From the NCBI GenBank assembly GCA_029168955.1, contig JAPDOI010000274.1, forward strand, positions 124,001-188,000: DNA of 64,000 nucleotides. The letters run 5' to 3'. Positions 44,686-54,807 of the stretch are shown piece after piece (within the stretch, counting starts at the first letter, position 1; every line of letters begins with the position of its first letter). The position numbers and the translations under genes are program-made. The DNA is from Aplectana chamaeleonis (Eukaryota > Nematoda > Chromadorea > Rhabditida > Cosmocercidae). Below the pieces are notes generated by a model. It searched no databases. It saw only the letters and a program-made list of their open reading frames with translations, and had not been told where the DNA came from.

Positions 44686-45110
44686 AACTCACGGCCCGTC
44701 CGCGGCGCTTTTCCAGGATCGCCCACGGCCGACGACCGGATGATCCTTCACCGAAGCCGGTAAAGCGCCGGAGAAGCTCCGCTGACCATCCTGCAGGCGC
44801 CGCGGATCGTCCTTCAGTCGCCGCAGATCGGTCCTGCAGGCGCCGCGGACCGTCCCGAGAGCTGCCGCAGACCGTCCTCTCCGACATAGTCATGACCAGT
44901 CAGAGAAACTCACGGCCCATCCGCGGCGCTTTTCCAGGATCGTCCGCGGCCGACGACCGGACGATCCTTCACCGAAGCCGGTAAAGCGCAGCGGATCGTC
45001 CTGCAAGCGCCGCGGATCGTCCTGAAATCCGCCGCGGAACGTCCTGAGAGCCGCCGCGGAACGTCCTGAGAGCCGCCGCGGACCGTCCTCTCCGACACAG
45101 TCATGACCAG
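44686..45110 (+). repeat. Two 220 bp direct repeats with GCCGCGGA.CGTCC subrepeats
   Basis: The units start AACTCACGGCCC at 44686 and 44906 and both end CTCTCCGACA.AGTCATGACC. Each holds four to five short GCCGCGGATCGTCCTG-type subunits. GC content is far above the surroundings. Confidence 0.85.
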
Positions 45111-45722
45111 TCCGCCTCTTCTCGAGAGATGCGTGAATGTGGCGGTCCGGGGCAGAGAAAACCCCGCTTCGGTCTGGACAAGGGCGTATTGTGCTTATCT
45201 GGGTGAAATTCCGGTCCGCAATTGCGTCTCGACATGCTTTGCGGCCGCGCGCATTCGAATCGAAAGAGTTTCCAGCGCCGCAGTAGCCGATCTGTTGACA
45301 CTAGGTGGGTTTTAGAAACTGGAAACTAGACAAAATCGAAGAAAACTGTATGAAAAAGCCATATCGAGTTGGCTTTGGCGCTGGAAACTCGGCTGACTCG
45401 AGCGCGTGCGGCCGCAAAGCGTGTCGAGACGCAATTACGGACCGGAATTTGACCCAGATAAGCACAATAGCCTTTGCCGAGGTCTGCGGTGAGGAGCCAC
45501 TCTCCCTATGGACCTCGGCAAAAATCGCCCCCCCCCCAGCTGTGAGGATATCCCTATCCCCCCAGCGACCGACGATTCCCTGGCCTCCGGAGAGTGACTC
45601 GAAGTCACCTTCCAGGGCCGGCATCAGAATGCCGAATGAGGACTAGTGTGAGATGAGGCACCTTTTATACCGGCTGTGCATAAGATAAACACATTAGGAC
45701 ATGATCATTAGATTTACCATGT

Positions 45723-46033
45723 TGTTGTGATATAGATCACCTATCGGTTTTTCACTGCAGACCAATCACAAAGTGGGCGGGTTTTGATCCGCAAATCACA
45801 GGCCGCGTCGATCCACATATAAACCCGGCCGCCGCCTTGTTGGGACATTCTCGACTCACGTCTACCTGCCAGCCGTACCCGACGCCACCACCGCCTCCTG
45901 CACTCAACCAAGCCGTCGCCGTCCACGACTAGCCACCACGACTACGACGACGACGACTCCTGCACCACACCTACCTATTTGCGGTATTCTCAATAAAGCC
46001 ATTTATAAATCTGGGTCCGTCACAGACGTAACA
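45723..46033 (+). mobile_element. Solo LTR with 5 bp target duplication
   Basis: 311 bp, beginning TGTTGTGATATAG and ending GACGTAACA (TG...CA, TGTT/AACA ends), flanked on both sides by CATGT (45718-45722 and 46034-46038). Contains a TATA-like CATATAAACCCGG at about 45817 and AATAAA at about 45991, in the order expected for U3-R-U5 on the plus strand. No internal retroelement region is adjacent, so it is a solo LTR left by LTR-LTR recombination. Superfamily (Gypsy or BEL) cannot be told from the LTR. Confidence 0.85.
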
Positions 46034-46856
46034 CATGTTTTTCCATGTCTGCCACTGCAGCCGTGCCTGCGGTCAAATGAGATGTGAATGAGTGAGATGA
46101 GGAGGTGGAGTTGTTCAACTGCTGGTGCGCCCCGGAACCAATCCCATCGAGAACAAACAGCGCCGCGGATGGGCCGTTTGACCAACCCGCTATAAGTTAA
46201 TCCGCGGATCAGACGTCAAGCGCAGCGGACCGTCCGGAGAGCTCATCTGCCGCCGCGTACATACGGGCCGTGAGTTCCTCTGAGAATGAGGGAGCGAGGT
46301 AACATGTGTTGACTAAAATTCAATTTCAATTGAATTTATTACATGTGTAAACCAGTGTCCATTCACACAACTATTTAGAAGAAAGCAAACAAAACAAACA
46401 CTACAGAAAGCAAGCAAGCACGTACCAATTGTTTTCAAACAGGCGTTCACAAGCTTTTTGTGACATTGCGAGGGATCAATTTCTCTCAGCATTTTTTTGA
46501 AATGATTTCACAATGAATTTATGCAATGTCGCACCTGATAAGTGTGTGTGTGTTTGAAAAGCAGTACATTTTCTAAATAGCTCAAACATTGTCAAAGAAA
46601 TTACAAAACGGGACTTGAAGTGAATCCATGGCCTAAAACTTGATTAGGATAAACTTTCGAATTTTCACAGACTTCGAACAAAATAAAAAAACTTTGAACA
46701 TGATCTCGTTGAACTGTTCATGTCGTATACGAAAAATCACGGCGCTGACGAGGTCTATTCGTCCCAGGGTACTGCGCGGCGAAAACTGCCGCGCTTGCGG
46801 CGAAACGTGCCGAACGCGGCGGTCAGCTGGTCGCGCGCCATTTTTCTTTGCGTTGT

Positions 46857-46880
46857 GCTTCCGAACTATAGTTCGGAAGC
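46857..46880. repeat. Perfect 24 bp palindrome
   Basis: GCTTCCGAACTA followed immediately by its exact complement. Unlike the fold-backs it has no loop. 46284-46856 and 46881-47221 show no gene; a (TG)n run lies near 46541-46554. Confidence 0.8.
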
Positions 46881-47221
46881 AAAATTTAGAATTTTTTTTC
46901 TATAGAAATTCGGCTAATACGGATCGATCGTTCACGAGGTAGCGAATAGCAAAGAAATACTGCCACGGAATACAATTTGCGGTATGTAATTAACAAATAG
47001 ATAGCGCAAAACCCATATTTGCCGTTTGAAAAGGAGAAATTTAGAAAATTCTGAGTATTGGAAGCAAATACCCTTCACCCATCATCAGGAGATTATGCCC
47101 AGATTTCCGAAACAAAACCTCCTTTAGGTAACGGTGGGAGTGTTCTGATCCGTTTCGGAGGAATTCAGAATATTTCACATTTTGAGTTCCAGTGATCGCA
47201 ATTTGATTTTCGACCGAACAT

Positions 47222-47664
47222 CTTCTTCTTCAGCGTTTGTCCCGCATTGTAGCAGGGTCCGCTTTTCTCGAGCGTTGCCGCCGTTTGACCTTGTCATTCT
47301 CGTTGTCAGGATGGAGGCCTGCAATTTTCATATCGCTGTGCAAGACATCCAGCCATCTCTGCTTAGGTCGTCCTCTTGCTCGCTGGCCCGTCACTTGGAG
47401 CTGCATAGCCGCTTTCGCTATCGAGTGTTCTCCAGCTCGCAGAACGTGCCCATACCATCTTAGGCGATTTTCGCGAAGTTTGTCCGAAATGGGCGCGACA
47501 CCGAATCTTTCTCGCACATCTTCATTCCGAACTCGGTCCAACCGGGTGAATCCACCACTCCACCTGAGCATCTTCGTTTCCATCACGGCAAACCGTCTTT
47601 CTGCTTCCTTGGTCATTGGATAACACTCTGTGCCATACAGTGCAACGGGCCTCACAACCGAACG
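47222..47664 (-). mobile_element. R1 part 3: RTE element C-terminal end
   Basis: The minus strand reads VVRPVALYGTECYPMTKEAE, METKMLRWSGGFTRLDRVRN, IREN-type RENRLRWYGHVLRAGE and RGRPKQRWLDVLHSDM, ending at TGA next to AAGAAGAAGATG. This is the standard RTE-1/BovB-type RT tail. It is the direct continuation of the RT block ending at 54808: removal of C1 restores CDRLKSKNYRS followed by VVRPVALYGTE in one frame. Confidence 0.9.
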
Positions 47665-47737
47665 ATAATTCTTATGCTCTTATGGAGGATCGCCTACTCG
47701 TTGGCAAGAGCGTACGCGGAAGAAGAAGTCGTCTACA

Positions 47738-49000
47738 ATGCCGTCATCCTTCCGAAGTCAAAGATCCTCGACCATACCTCCCGAATTTCACTCTTTCACG
47801 AGTCCTGGAGCCATTTTTTCGGTTGCGGGTCAGCATAAACCGGCGCTGCTGATCCGTTGTCTACTCATCCGTGCCGGAATCGAAGCAAACCCTGGACCCC
47901 CTCGCTGTATTCGATGGCCCTGCACCCAGTGTGGTACCTCAGCCGCAGCAGGGAGCGTCCAATGTATCAAGTGCAGGAAATGGACTCACGTGAAGAAATG
48001 TTCCGGTCTCAAGTCTTTCAAGGATGCAGACAGCTCATACGTGTGCCCAAACTGCGTCATTGTGCCAACATCTCAACCGCAACAACCGAAACCCGACTCT
48101 TTGAAGGTGATTCAATGGAATATTAATGGTTTACGCAACAAATCGGCGGAACTAGAGGCTCTTCCACACCGTATAGGTGCCGAAATAGTGGGACTTCAAG
48201 AAACCAAATTGGATCCGAGTCAAGGAGCACCCACTGTTCGAGGCTACACATGCCTGAGAAAGAACAGAACGAGTTCCGGAGGAGGAGTGGCTTTTCTGGT
48301 CCGAAACGACTTACAGTGCAGTGTGATCACTCCAGGTACCAGCGATGGCAAGACAGAGTGCATCTCCATAGCTGTGGAAACTAGGGCTGGATCACTTCAA
48401 ATTCACAACATCTACTCTCCACCAAGATCCTCATGCCCACCCTCATACGAGCTGCCGATCGCCCAATTCTTGACATGTGTGAAACCCACGATCGTCATGG
48501 GAGATGTCAATGCGCACAGTCCTCTATGGTCGGAGGGTGAGGAAGACCAACGCGGACAGGACTTGGAGGAAGAGATAGCGCAATCCGGTTTTGTGATTCT
48601 GAACGAAGCCGCACACCCAACAAGCAAACCGACATATGGAAGACCCTCGTCACCGGACCTTTCGCTGTGCTCGCAGGATTTAGCATCGTCAGCACTGTGG
48701 GACACCATTAGCACAGGCGCAAGTGACCACCTCCCTATCTTGATGGAGTTCAGAAACGAGGCCCTGATATCTTCCTCGCCGAAGACCACTTTCGTGAACT
48801 TCAAGAAGGCGAATTGGCCTAAATTTCGGTCCGTGCTGGAACAACAGTCGGCGGATTTCGATTTTCGGACTAACCCACTGGAAATGGATAGATTCCTTAC
48901 AGCCGCTATAAGAGCAGCGACTTTACAATCCATCCCTAGTGGTAGGCGTAAAGCGTTCATGCCGGGCCTGTCGGACACCGCTAAGGACCTCATTTGTGAA
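47738..49000 (+). pseudogene. C1 2A-PHD-endonuclease ORF
   Basis: ATG at 47738, 64 nt into the element. Residues 1-53 lead to a 2A-like end (ALLIRCLLIRAGIEANPG|P), then a PHD-like finger (about 58-105: WPCTQCGTSA...CIKCRKWTHVKKCSGL...YVCPNC) and the EN from about 115: LKVIQWNINGLRNKSAEL, VGLQETKLDPSQG, GGGVAFLVRNDLQC, VMGDVNAHSPLW, GASDHLPILMEF. If the 2A works, a 53-residue peptide and a separate EN-RT protein would result. The frame shifts near 48990-49010. Confidence 0.85.
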
Positions 49001-49376
49001 AGAGACTATTCGAAGAACGGATCCCACCAACACCCGGGTTTCCGAGCTGAACAAGGAAATCACAGACGAAGTGAGGAAGGACCGGCAGCAGACGTGGAGA
49101 GCATTCGTGGAAGGCATTGATCATCGTACAAACTCCTCCAAGCTATGGACAACCATGAAAGCTTTGGATGGCCGTTCAGCTAAACCGAATCCCCTCCAGC
49201 TTCTTCATAAAGGCGAGCCGGTTATCAACAAAAGCGCAGCCAACCTTTTATGCAAACAGTTCAGTTCGCCATGCCCTCATCAAAGCCTGAAATCGTCATG
49301 AAGGACCTTCCGATGGATCAAAAACTTTTCGAGAGAAGACGTCCCACTCATTACGACCGCCCTTATTGACGCCGCC

Positions 49377-50433
49377 TTGAAGAAGTGCAAGCCGTCTAGA
49401 GCGCTGGATACAAGTGGTGTGGCCCCCATCATGCTCAAACATTCAGGACCAATTTTCCGTGAATGCCTAAGAGCCCTTTTCAACAGAACCCTGTCAACTG
49501 GACTGATCCCGGCATCGTGGAAGGAGGCAAGAATCTTCCCACTCCTGAAGCCCGGAAAACCTGCTGGGGACATGAACAGCTACAGGCCTATTTCGATCAT
49601 CTCATCTATGGCCCGCACTTTTGAAAGAACCATTCTTCCTACACTGGAGACGCACCTGCAAATCCCTGGATGGCAGAATGGTTTTCGGAAAGGCTTCTCT
49701 ACCACCTCAGCGTTGGTCGAACTCACCGGATTCATTACAGATGGGTTAAACGAGAAGAGACCGCCTAGCCGCTCAATTATGGTTGCACTCGACTTGAAGA
49801 AAGCCTATGACACTGTCGTTATCTCCATGCTTTGTCAAAAGCTTGCGGAGTCGTCCCTGCCGAGAGGTTTAGCCCGCTGGATCTCCAGCTACTTGAAGGG
49901 CAGAACAATACGAACGGAGTTTAGAGACCAGATGTCTAACATAAGATTGGTGCGCTCCGGGGTACCGCAAGGTGCGGTTCTCTCTCCGCTCCTGTTTTCT
50001 TTCTACATCGCAGAACTCCCGGCGCCACCACCAGAAACACGCCTAATCGGATATGCGGATGACCTAACTTTGGTTGCATCACATCCAGATGTGGAAACCT
50101 GCGAAAAACGCCTGAACGACTATCTTCCGATGCTAACAAAGGCCCTGGAAGACCTACATCTTCAACTGTCGCTCCAGAAGACCACTGTCTCTCTTCTTAC
50201 AACACATCCTGCTCAAGCGAGATACGTGCCGAAAGTGTTCATAAATGGGACGCAAATCACGCACGAAAGAAATCCGACGATTCTCGGCTATCATTTCGAT
50301 ACTATGATGACGGGACGACTACATGCGGAAGCTGTTCGTAAGAAGACGGCTAAACGAGCAAACCTCTTGAAAGCGTTGGCAGGAAGGAACTGGGGACAAA
50401 ACAAAGAGCTGCTCACATTGAACTACCGCGTCG
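49377..50433 (+). pseudogene. C1 reverse transcriptase ORF
   Basis: RALDTSGVAPIMLKHSGPIF, SWKEARIFPLLKPGKPAGDM, NSYRPISIISSMARTFERTI, GWQNGFRKGFSTTSALVELT, VALDLKKAYDTV (motif A), SGVPQGAVLSPLLFSFYIAE (motif B), LIGYADDLTLVAS (motif C). The thumb starts at GYHFDTMMTG and is cut at LNYR by A10; the frame runs on into A10 as far as 50858. The C-terminal part resumes at 53884 (YRAIGQSVMSYAAPAWSPL). Confidence 0.85.
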
Positions 50434-50813
50434 GCTGCCGAGATGTCGTACGTTCGTGCCGTGGCAGTGTGGAGGAAAGAAGACCACCTCCGTGCAAACC
50501 GACGTCAATCCCTCCGCGGAGAGGGTTTTTGTCATGGGAGAGGTGCTGGCTGGCCGCAGCTCTCCTGAAGATCTTACTGCAAAGAGCCGGCGTCGAGAGG
50601 AACCCAGGACCCGCGAAGAAGAAGTACCCATGTGCCACATGCGACAGAGATGTCAATTGGTATGGAACCAGCGTCCAATGTTTTGGATGCGAAAGGTGGG
50701 TGCACTTCTCTTGTTCGGGTCTCAGCTCTGTGAGGCACCACGATTCTTCCTTTCGTTGTATTGTGTGCTCCGCCTCCAGTAACTCAAATTCCTCATCTAC
50801 CAACCGCCCCCTC

Positions 50814-51716
50814 TATTGTACATATCAATCTCAACGGCCTTCGCGCCAAGCTTTCTGAATTATCTCTCTTTGCCCGTACTCATCACCCGGATGTTATCAT
50901 GGTTCAGGAAACCAAACTCTCTCCCTCTGCTACCTCTCGACATCCAAACATCCCGGGCTATACTGCTTATCATACTCCTAGGTCATTTCAGGGAGGCGGA
51001 GTCTCTACTTTTGTTCTGTCGTCTCTTCCCTCTCACATCATTCCAAACACTCCAGTGGATGGCACTCTCGAGTACATCCCCATCCATCTACCTCTAAAAA
51101 CTCCACTTTCTCTTTTCAATATATACATTCCTCCTCCTACATCCTGTCCACCAACCTACAACCCTATCCCTTTACTCAAGCAGCTGTATGACTGCTCTCT
51201 ATCTCCCTCAATTGTCTTTGCGGGTGACTTCAATGCTCACACGTTCTGCTCGTCGCTCGATTCTGATGCTAGAGGAAATGACGTCGAAGACTGGGCGGAT
51301 GAGTGCGACCTCGTTATCCTTAACGACGGCCAGCCCACTCGTCTCCCTGCCTACGGTCGATCCTCCAGCCCAGACATCTCCCTTGTCTCTTCTAATCTCT
51401 CTAATGCCTGCTCTTGGTCTACATCCACGACTCTTTCCAGTGATCACATTCCGGTCTTTGTCAATATCGATCTCTCTAACTCTCTTGCTCCCTATACAGG
51501 TGTTCGTCATCGTTCTTATCTCAATTTAGGCCTTGCAGACTGGAGCCTGTTCAGGGAGGTTGCACTCCGCCAAGCGGCCGAATATCCGTGGAATGGCAAT
51601 GTACACCAGAAGGAGCGCCACTTCTCTGATGCCATCCGGAAGGCGATGAAAGCTGCGATCCCTGAAGGTCGTGTCAAGACCTTCTCTCCCAATGTCACCA
51701 GGGAGACACTGCAGAA
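50814..51716 (+). pseudogene. A10 endonuclease frame
   Basis: SIVHINLNGLRAKLSELSLF, VIMVQETKLSPSAT, GGGVSTFVLSSLPSHIIPN, VFAGDFNAHTFCSSLDSDAR, WSTSTTLSSDHIPVFVNIDL, LADWSLFREVALRQAA, IPEGRVKTFSPNVTRETLQK. All APE motifs kept. Upstream, the 2A-finger part lies in the preceding frame (50436-50858) because of the 2 bp deletion. Confidence 0.85.
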
Positions 51717-51788
51717 AGGACAAGGGACGCAAAGAGAGCTGCTGATCATCTTGACCCAGACATTGCCGAGCTGGATAATGAGATCAGG

Positions 51789-53447
51789 ATGGACCTTGAT
51801 AGGCACAAGAAAGAATCTTGGGAAAAGTTCACTGAGAAGATGAACTTCAGGAGTGATGCTGCAGCAACGTGGAAGGCTTTGAAAAGGATCTCCGGAAAGT
51901 TCACCTCCGCCAACAATTCCACGATTGAATTCGACGGCGGAGTCTTTAAGTCAGGGAAAGAGGCCGCAAATGCTCTTGGGAAGCATTTTTTCATAACTAA
52001 AACAAAAAGAGAGAAGCAGAATAGAATAACTGTTCGGGAACTCTGTAAATTGCCTCTTATGGCTGAAGATGATGCAGTCACGCCCGCTCAGGTCGAGAAG
52101 GTTATCAAAGAAATGAGTAACTCGAAGGCAGTAGGGCCAGATGGCTTGAGCCCAGCAGTTCTAAAGAGACTGCCAAGTGAACTACTACCTCTGCTCGCTG
52201 ACGTCATTAATACATCGTTTCGGACCTGTACATTACCTCAAGATTGGAAAGTAGCACGCGTCATCCCATTGCCTAAGCCGGGTAAATCACCATCCACGGC
52301 AAAAGGTTACAGGCCAATCAGTCTTCTCTCACCTATTGCCAAAGTTGCGGAAAAATTGGCTGTGGAGGAGCTCTCCGAACACAATAGCAAACAAAAGCAT
52401 CAACATGGTTTCCGTAAGCTACATTCCACCACTACGGCCCTACTGGAAATTGTGAGCTATGTTCTGGACGGCTTCAATGCCATGAAACCTCAGCGAACCG
52501 TAGGTGTAGCCCTCGATCTAACGAAGGCTTTTGACACTGTAAACTTGGGCATTTTGTCGGAGAGCCTGTTAAGGTCTACCATTCCGCCCTGGCAGAAGCG
52601 GTGGATAACCGCATTCACCAAAGGACGTCGGGCAAATGTGCTATTTCAAGGGCACGTCTCCAATAGCATCCCAATCGCCGCCGGCGTACCTCAAGGAGGA
52701 GTTTTATCGCCTGCTCTTTTTAGTCTGTATATTGAAGATCTACCTGTTCCATCCCAAGACATCAAGGTCGTTGCATATGCGGATGATATTACTATACTAT
52801 GCCGGGATCGCGACATAAATGTAGCTGTCAGTAAGATCAATGACTACTTGATCGAGTTGAAATGTTTTCTCGATAGCAAGATGCTTACGGTCTCTGCCGC
52901 TAAATCATCCGTCACAGTCTTTTCCACTGTTCCTGCGGAGCACAGTGCTCATCCCATGATGAAATGGGACGAAACTCGCCTGCCGGCCGCCCGATTCCCT
53001 AAGCTGCTCGGACTCGTGTTGGACCCTTCGCTGAGGTTTCATAAGAACACTGAGCAGAAGCAAGCTGCAGTGAAAACAAGACTTAACGTCCTACGTGCTC
53101 TCGGCGGAACGTCCTGGGGATGCAGTAAAGAAACGATCCTGACCACGTACAAGGCCATCGTACAGCCCGCCCTGGAGTATGCTGCACCAGTCTGGCAGCA
53201 TATCGTGTCGGACACATCCTGGTCCAAGCTGCAGCGCATCCAAAATGGAGCATTGCGAATCGCAACAGGCTGTTCTAAAAGCTCTCCAATAGAGCACCTA
53301 CATGCCGAAGCTCGCATCCTGCCAGTTAAGGACCACTGCCAACTCCACGCACAACAGCTGTACATAAACATTCTGAAGCAGCCAAATCATCCGTCGCGAA
53401 GAGTATTAGACCCCGTGAGAGAGAGGTATAAGAAAGCCGTTTGCTGA
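51789..53447 (+). pseudogene. A10 reverse transcriptase ORF (552 codons)
   Basis: The most complete family A RT here: SKAVGPDGLSPAVLKRLP, DWKVARVIPLPKPGKSP, KGYRPISLLSPIAKVAEKL, QHGFRKLHSTTTALLEIV, GVALDLTKAFDTVN, AGVPQGGVLSPALFSLYIED, VVAYADDITILC, LLGLVLDPSLRFHKN, LEYAAPVWQHIVSDTSWSK. No internal stop. Lost by a shift at RERYKKAVC near 53428; the last part (EMELGRRARCTLASLRCGHS, CPDCGNKGHTTAHLFNC, TLVAQFLSL) is in the frame 53581-53844. Confidence 0.88.
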
Positions 53448-53882
53448 TGCTCCCACGAAAATCAATATACAGAGATGGACTAACGCACAACAAGAACGCC
53501 TCCGTCTCTTACGTGCTGAGCATACCCAATTCGTCAAGGATCACTTATGCAAGACCGCCGTAAACTCCATTCTCGGAGTCGTGCCGCCTGAGGTCAGCGA
53601 AACCGAGATGGAACTCGGTAGGCGTGCCAGGTGCACCCTTGCCTCGTTGCGCTGCGGGCACTCCCCCATGCTTATGTCTTATTTACATAAGATCGATAGC
53701 AGCAGACCTGACGAGTGCCCGGATTGTGGTAATAAAGGGCATACTACTGCGCACCTTTTCAACTGCCCGATGAGACCGACATCGTTAACAACAGTAGATC
53801 TGTGGACGAATCCGACGCTTGTGGCTCAGTTCCTCAGTCTATGACAGGACCCTCTCTGTGGCTGCAGAAGAAGAAGAAGAAG

Positions 53883-54565
53883 ACCTACCGTGCCATCGGA
53901 CAATCCGTGATGTCATACGCTGCTCCAGCCTGGAGCCCGCTCATTGCACCGTCTCACTGGGACCGATTACAAGCGTGTCAAAATGCAGCCTTGAGGACCG
54001 CGACGGGAAGCCTGGCGATGGCGAGCACCACCCACCTGAGTAACGAGACGGGAATCATGCCAGTCCAAGCTCATAATGAGATGCTGACTCGTCAATATCG
54101 TACGGTTGCGACAATGGACCCAGAACACCCATCGCACGACATGATGAAGAAGCCGGAACCGCCTAGACAGATCAGGAAGCATGTCAGAACTGTCAAGCCA
54201 ATGTCGGTAAGACCTGGAACTGCAGAGAGCATTCGGAAAGAAGTTTAAAGGAGTTTGTAAAAGAGTTCTTGGGTACTATGAACTCTCCCCTGCTAGGTGG
54301 ACCGCCGCCGAAGATTGCGAAGGAGGAGGAGACTTTACCAAGATCAAATCGGGCAGCGCTATCCCAGCTCCGGAGTGGTTTCTACGCGAAGTCGCAATGG
54401 TATCTGCATAAGATAGGAGCAGCCGATAACCCACTTTGCCCTGACTGCGGGCTCGAGGAACACACAGTACCTCACATGTTCTCATGCTCTGGAAAGCCAA
54501 CGCACCTTACAATCGAAGATCTCTGGCTCAAACCAGTGGAAGTCGTCAATTTCCTGTCACTTTGA
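53883..54565 (+). pseudogene. C1 RT C-terminus after A10
   Basis: YRAIGQSVMSYAAPAWSPLI, LQACQNAALRTATGSLAMAS, THLSNETGIMPVQAHNEML to a stop at 54246. After a frameshift, GGPPPKIAKEEETLPRSNRA, LSQLRSGFYAKSQWYLHKIG, CPDCGLEEHTVPHMFSC and LWLKPVEVVNFLSL, stop at 54563-54565. The same C-terminal plan as families A and B. Confidence 0.8.
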
Positions 54566-54685
54566 TAATTCATTGACTGTTCACTTTGATCATATAAGTA
54601 TGAAAAAAAAAACTAAAAAAAATAAAAGCTAAAAAAATTGAATAAAAAAGTACAAAAAAAAGAGGGTTGAATAACGCCCCATCCC

Positions 54686-54710
54686 GGGATCCTCCAAAGA
54701 AGAGGATCCC
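54686..54710 (+). other. 3' stem-loop of C1
   Basis: GGGATCCTC, loop CAAAGAA, GAGGATCCC: a perfect 9 bp stem about 90 nt from the (CAA)n tail. In some non-LTR elements a 3' UTR hairpin is recognised by the element's RT; here that role is an inference. Confidence 0.6.
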
Positions 54711-54807
54711 AATCTGCTTCGATTATGTCGTCTACGTGCCGGAAGTTGGATCCAGGATCAGTGTATATGGTGGAAGATGGGCAACAACAACAACAACAAT
54801 AATTCTT

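Larger units (their letters stand above)
44683..46283. mobile_element. GC-rich inverted-repeat element hosting a solo LTR
   Basis: The ends GGAAAAACTCACGGCCCGT (44681 onward) and ACGGGCCGTGAGTTCCTC (to about 46283) are inverse copies. Inside are two direct 220 bp units (44686 and 44906 starts), each with the head CACGGCCC.TCCGCGGCGCTT and runs of GCCGCGGA.CGTCCTG. These are followed by an inverted pair 45181-45285/45370-45475 sharing TTGCGTCTCGACA.GCTTTGC. No transposase frame seen, so a non-autonomous element. Confidence 0.6.
50434..53882 (+). mobile_element. A10: full-length family A element inserted in C1
   Basis: 5' end GCTGCCGAGATGTCGTACG at 50434, (AAG)n end at about 53882, length about 3.45 kb. 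Same sense as C1. The flanking C1 sequence CTACCG...TCGG is present on both sides (left CTACCGCGTCGG, right CTACCGTGCCATCGG), a TSD whose left copy seems altered. 2A-like GVERNPGP, finger CATCDRDVNWYGTSVQCFGC, EN, RT. Small lesions: 2 bp deletion near 50812, 4 bp deletion near 51717 and a frameshift near 53428. Confidence 0.92.
47674..54798 (+). mobile_element. C1: family C non-LTR element, split by A10
   Basis: Flanked by the 9 bp duplication ATAATTCTT (47665-47673 and 54799-54807) of R1 sequence, in opposite sense to R1. Parts 47674-50433 and 53883-54798. Encodes 2A-like GIEANPGP, PHD-like finger CTQCGTSAAAGSVQCIKCRKWTH, EN, RT and knuckle CPDCGLEEHTVPHMFSC. The 3' UTR is A-rich, has a stem-loop at 54686-54710 and ends in (CAA)n. 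Frameshifts near 48990, 49300 and 54250. Confidence 0.92.

Noticed and set aside
44672..45104. Arg/Gly-rich ORFs (MTMSERTVCGSS..., MTVSERTVRGGS...).
   Set aside because: Two copies of the same GC-rich non-coding direct repeat; no conserved domain.
46640..46942. 100-codon plus-strand ORF with CxxC patterns (CRACGETCRTRR).
   Set aside because: No homology recognised, contains a perfect 24 bp palindrome, and the reading is compatible with chance in a GC-rich patch.
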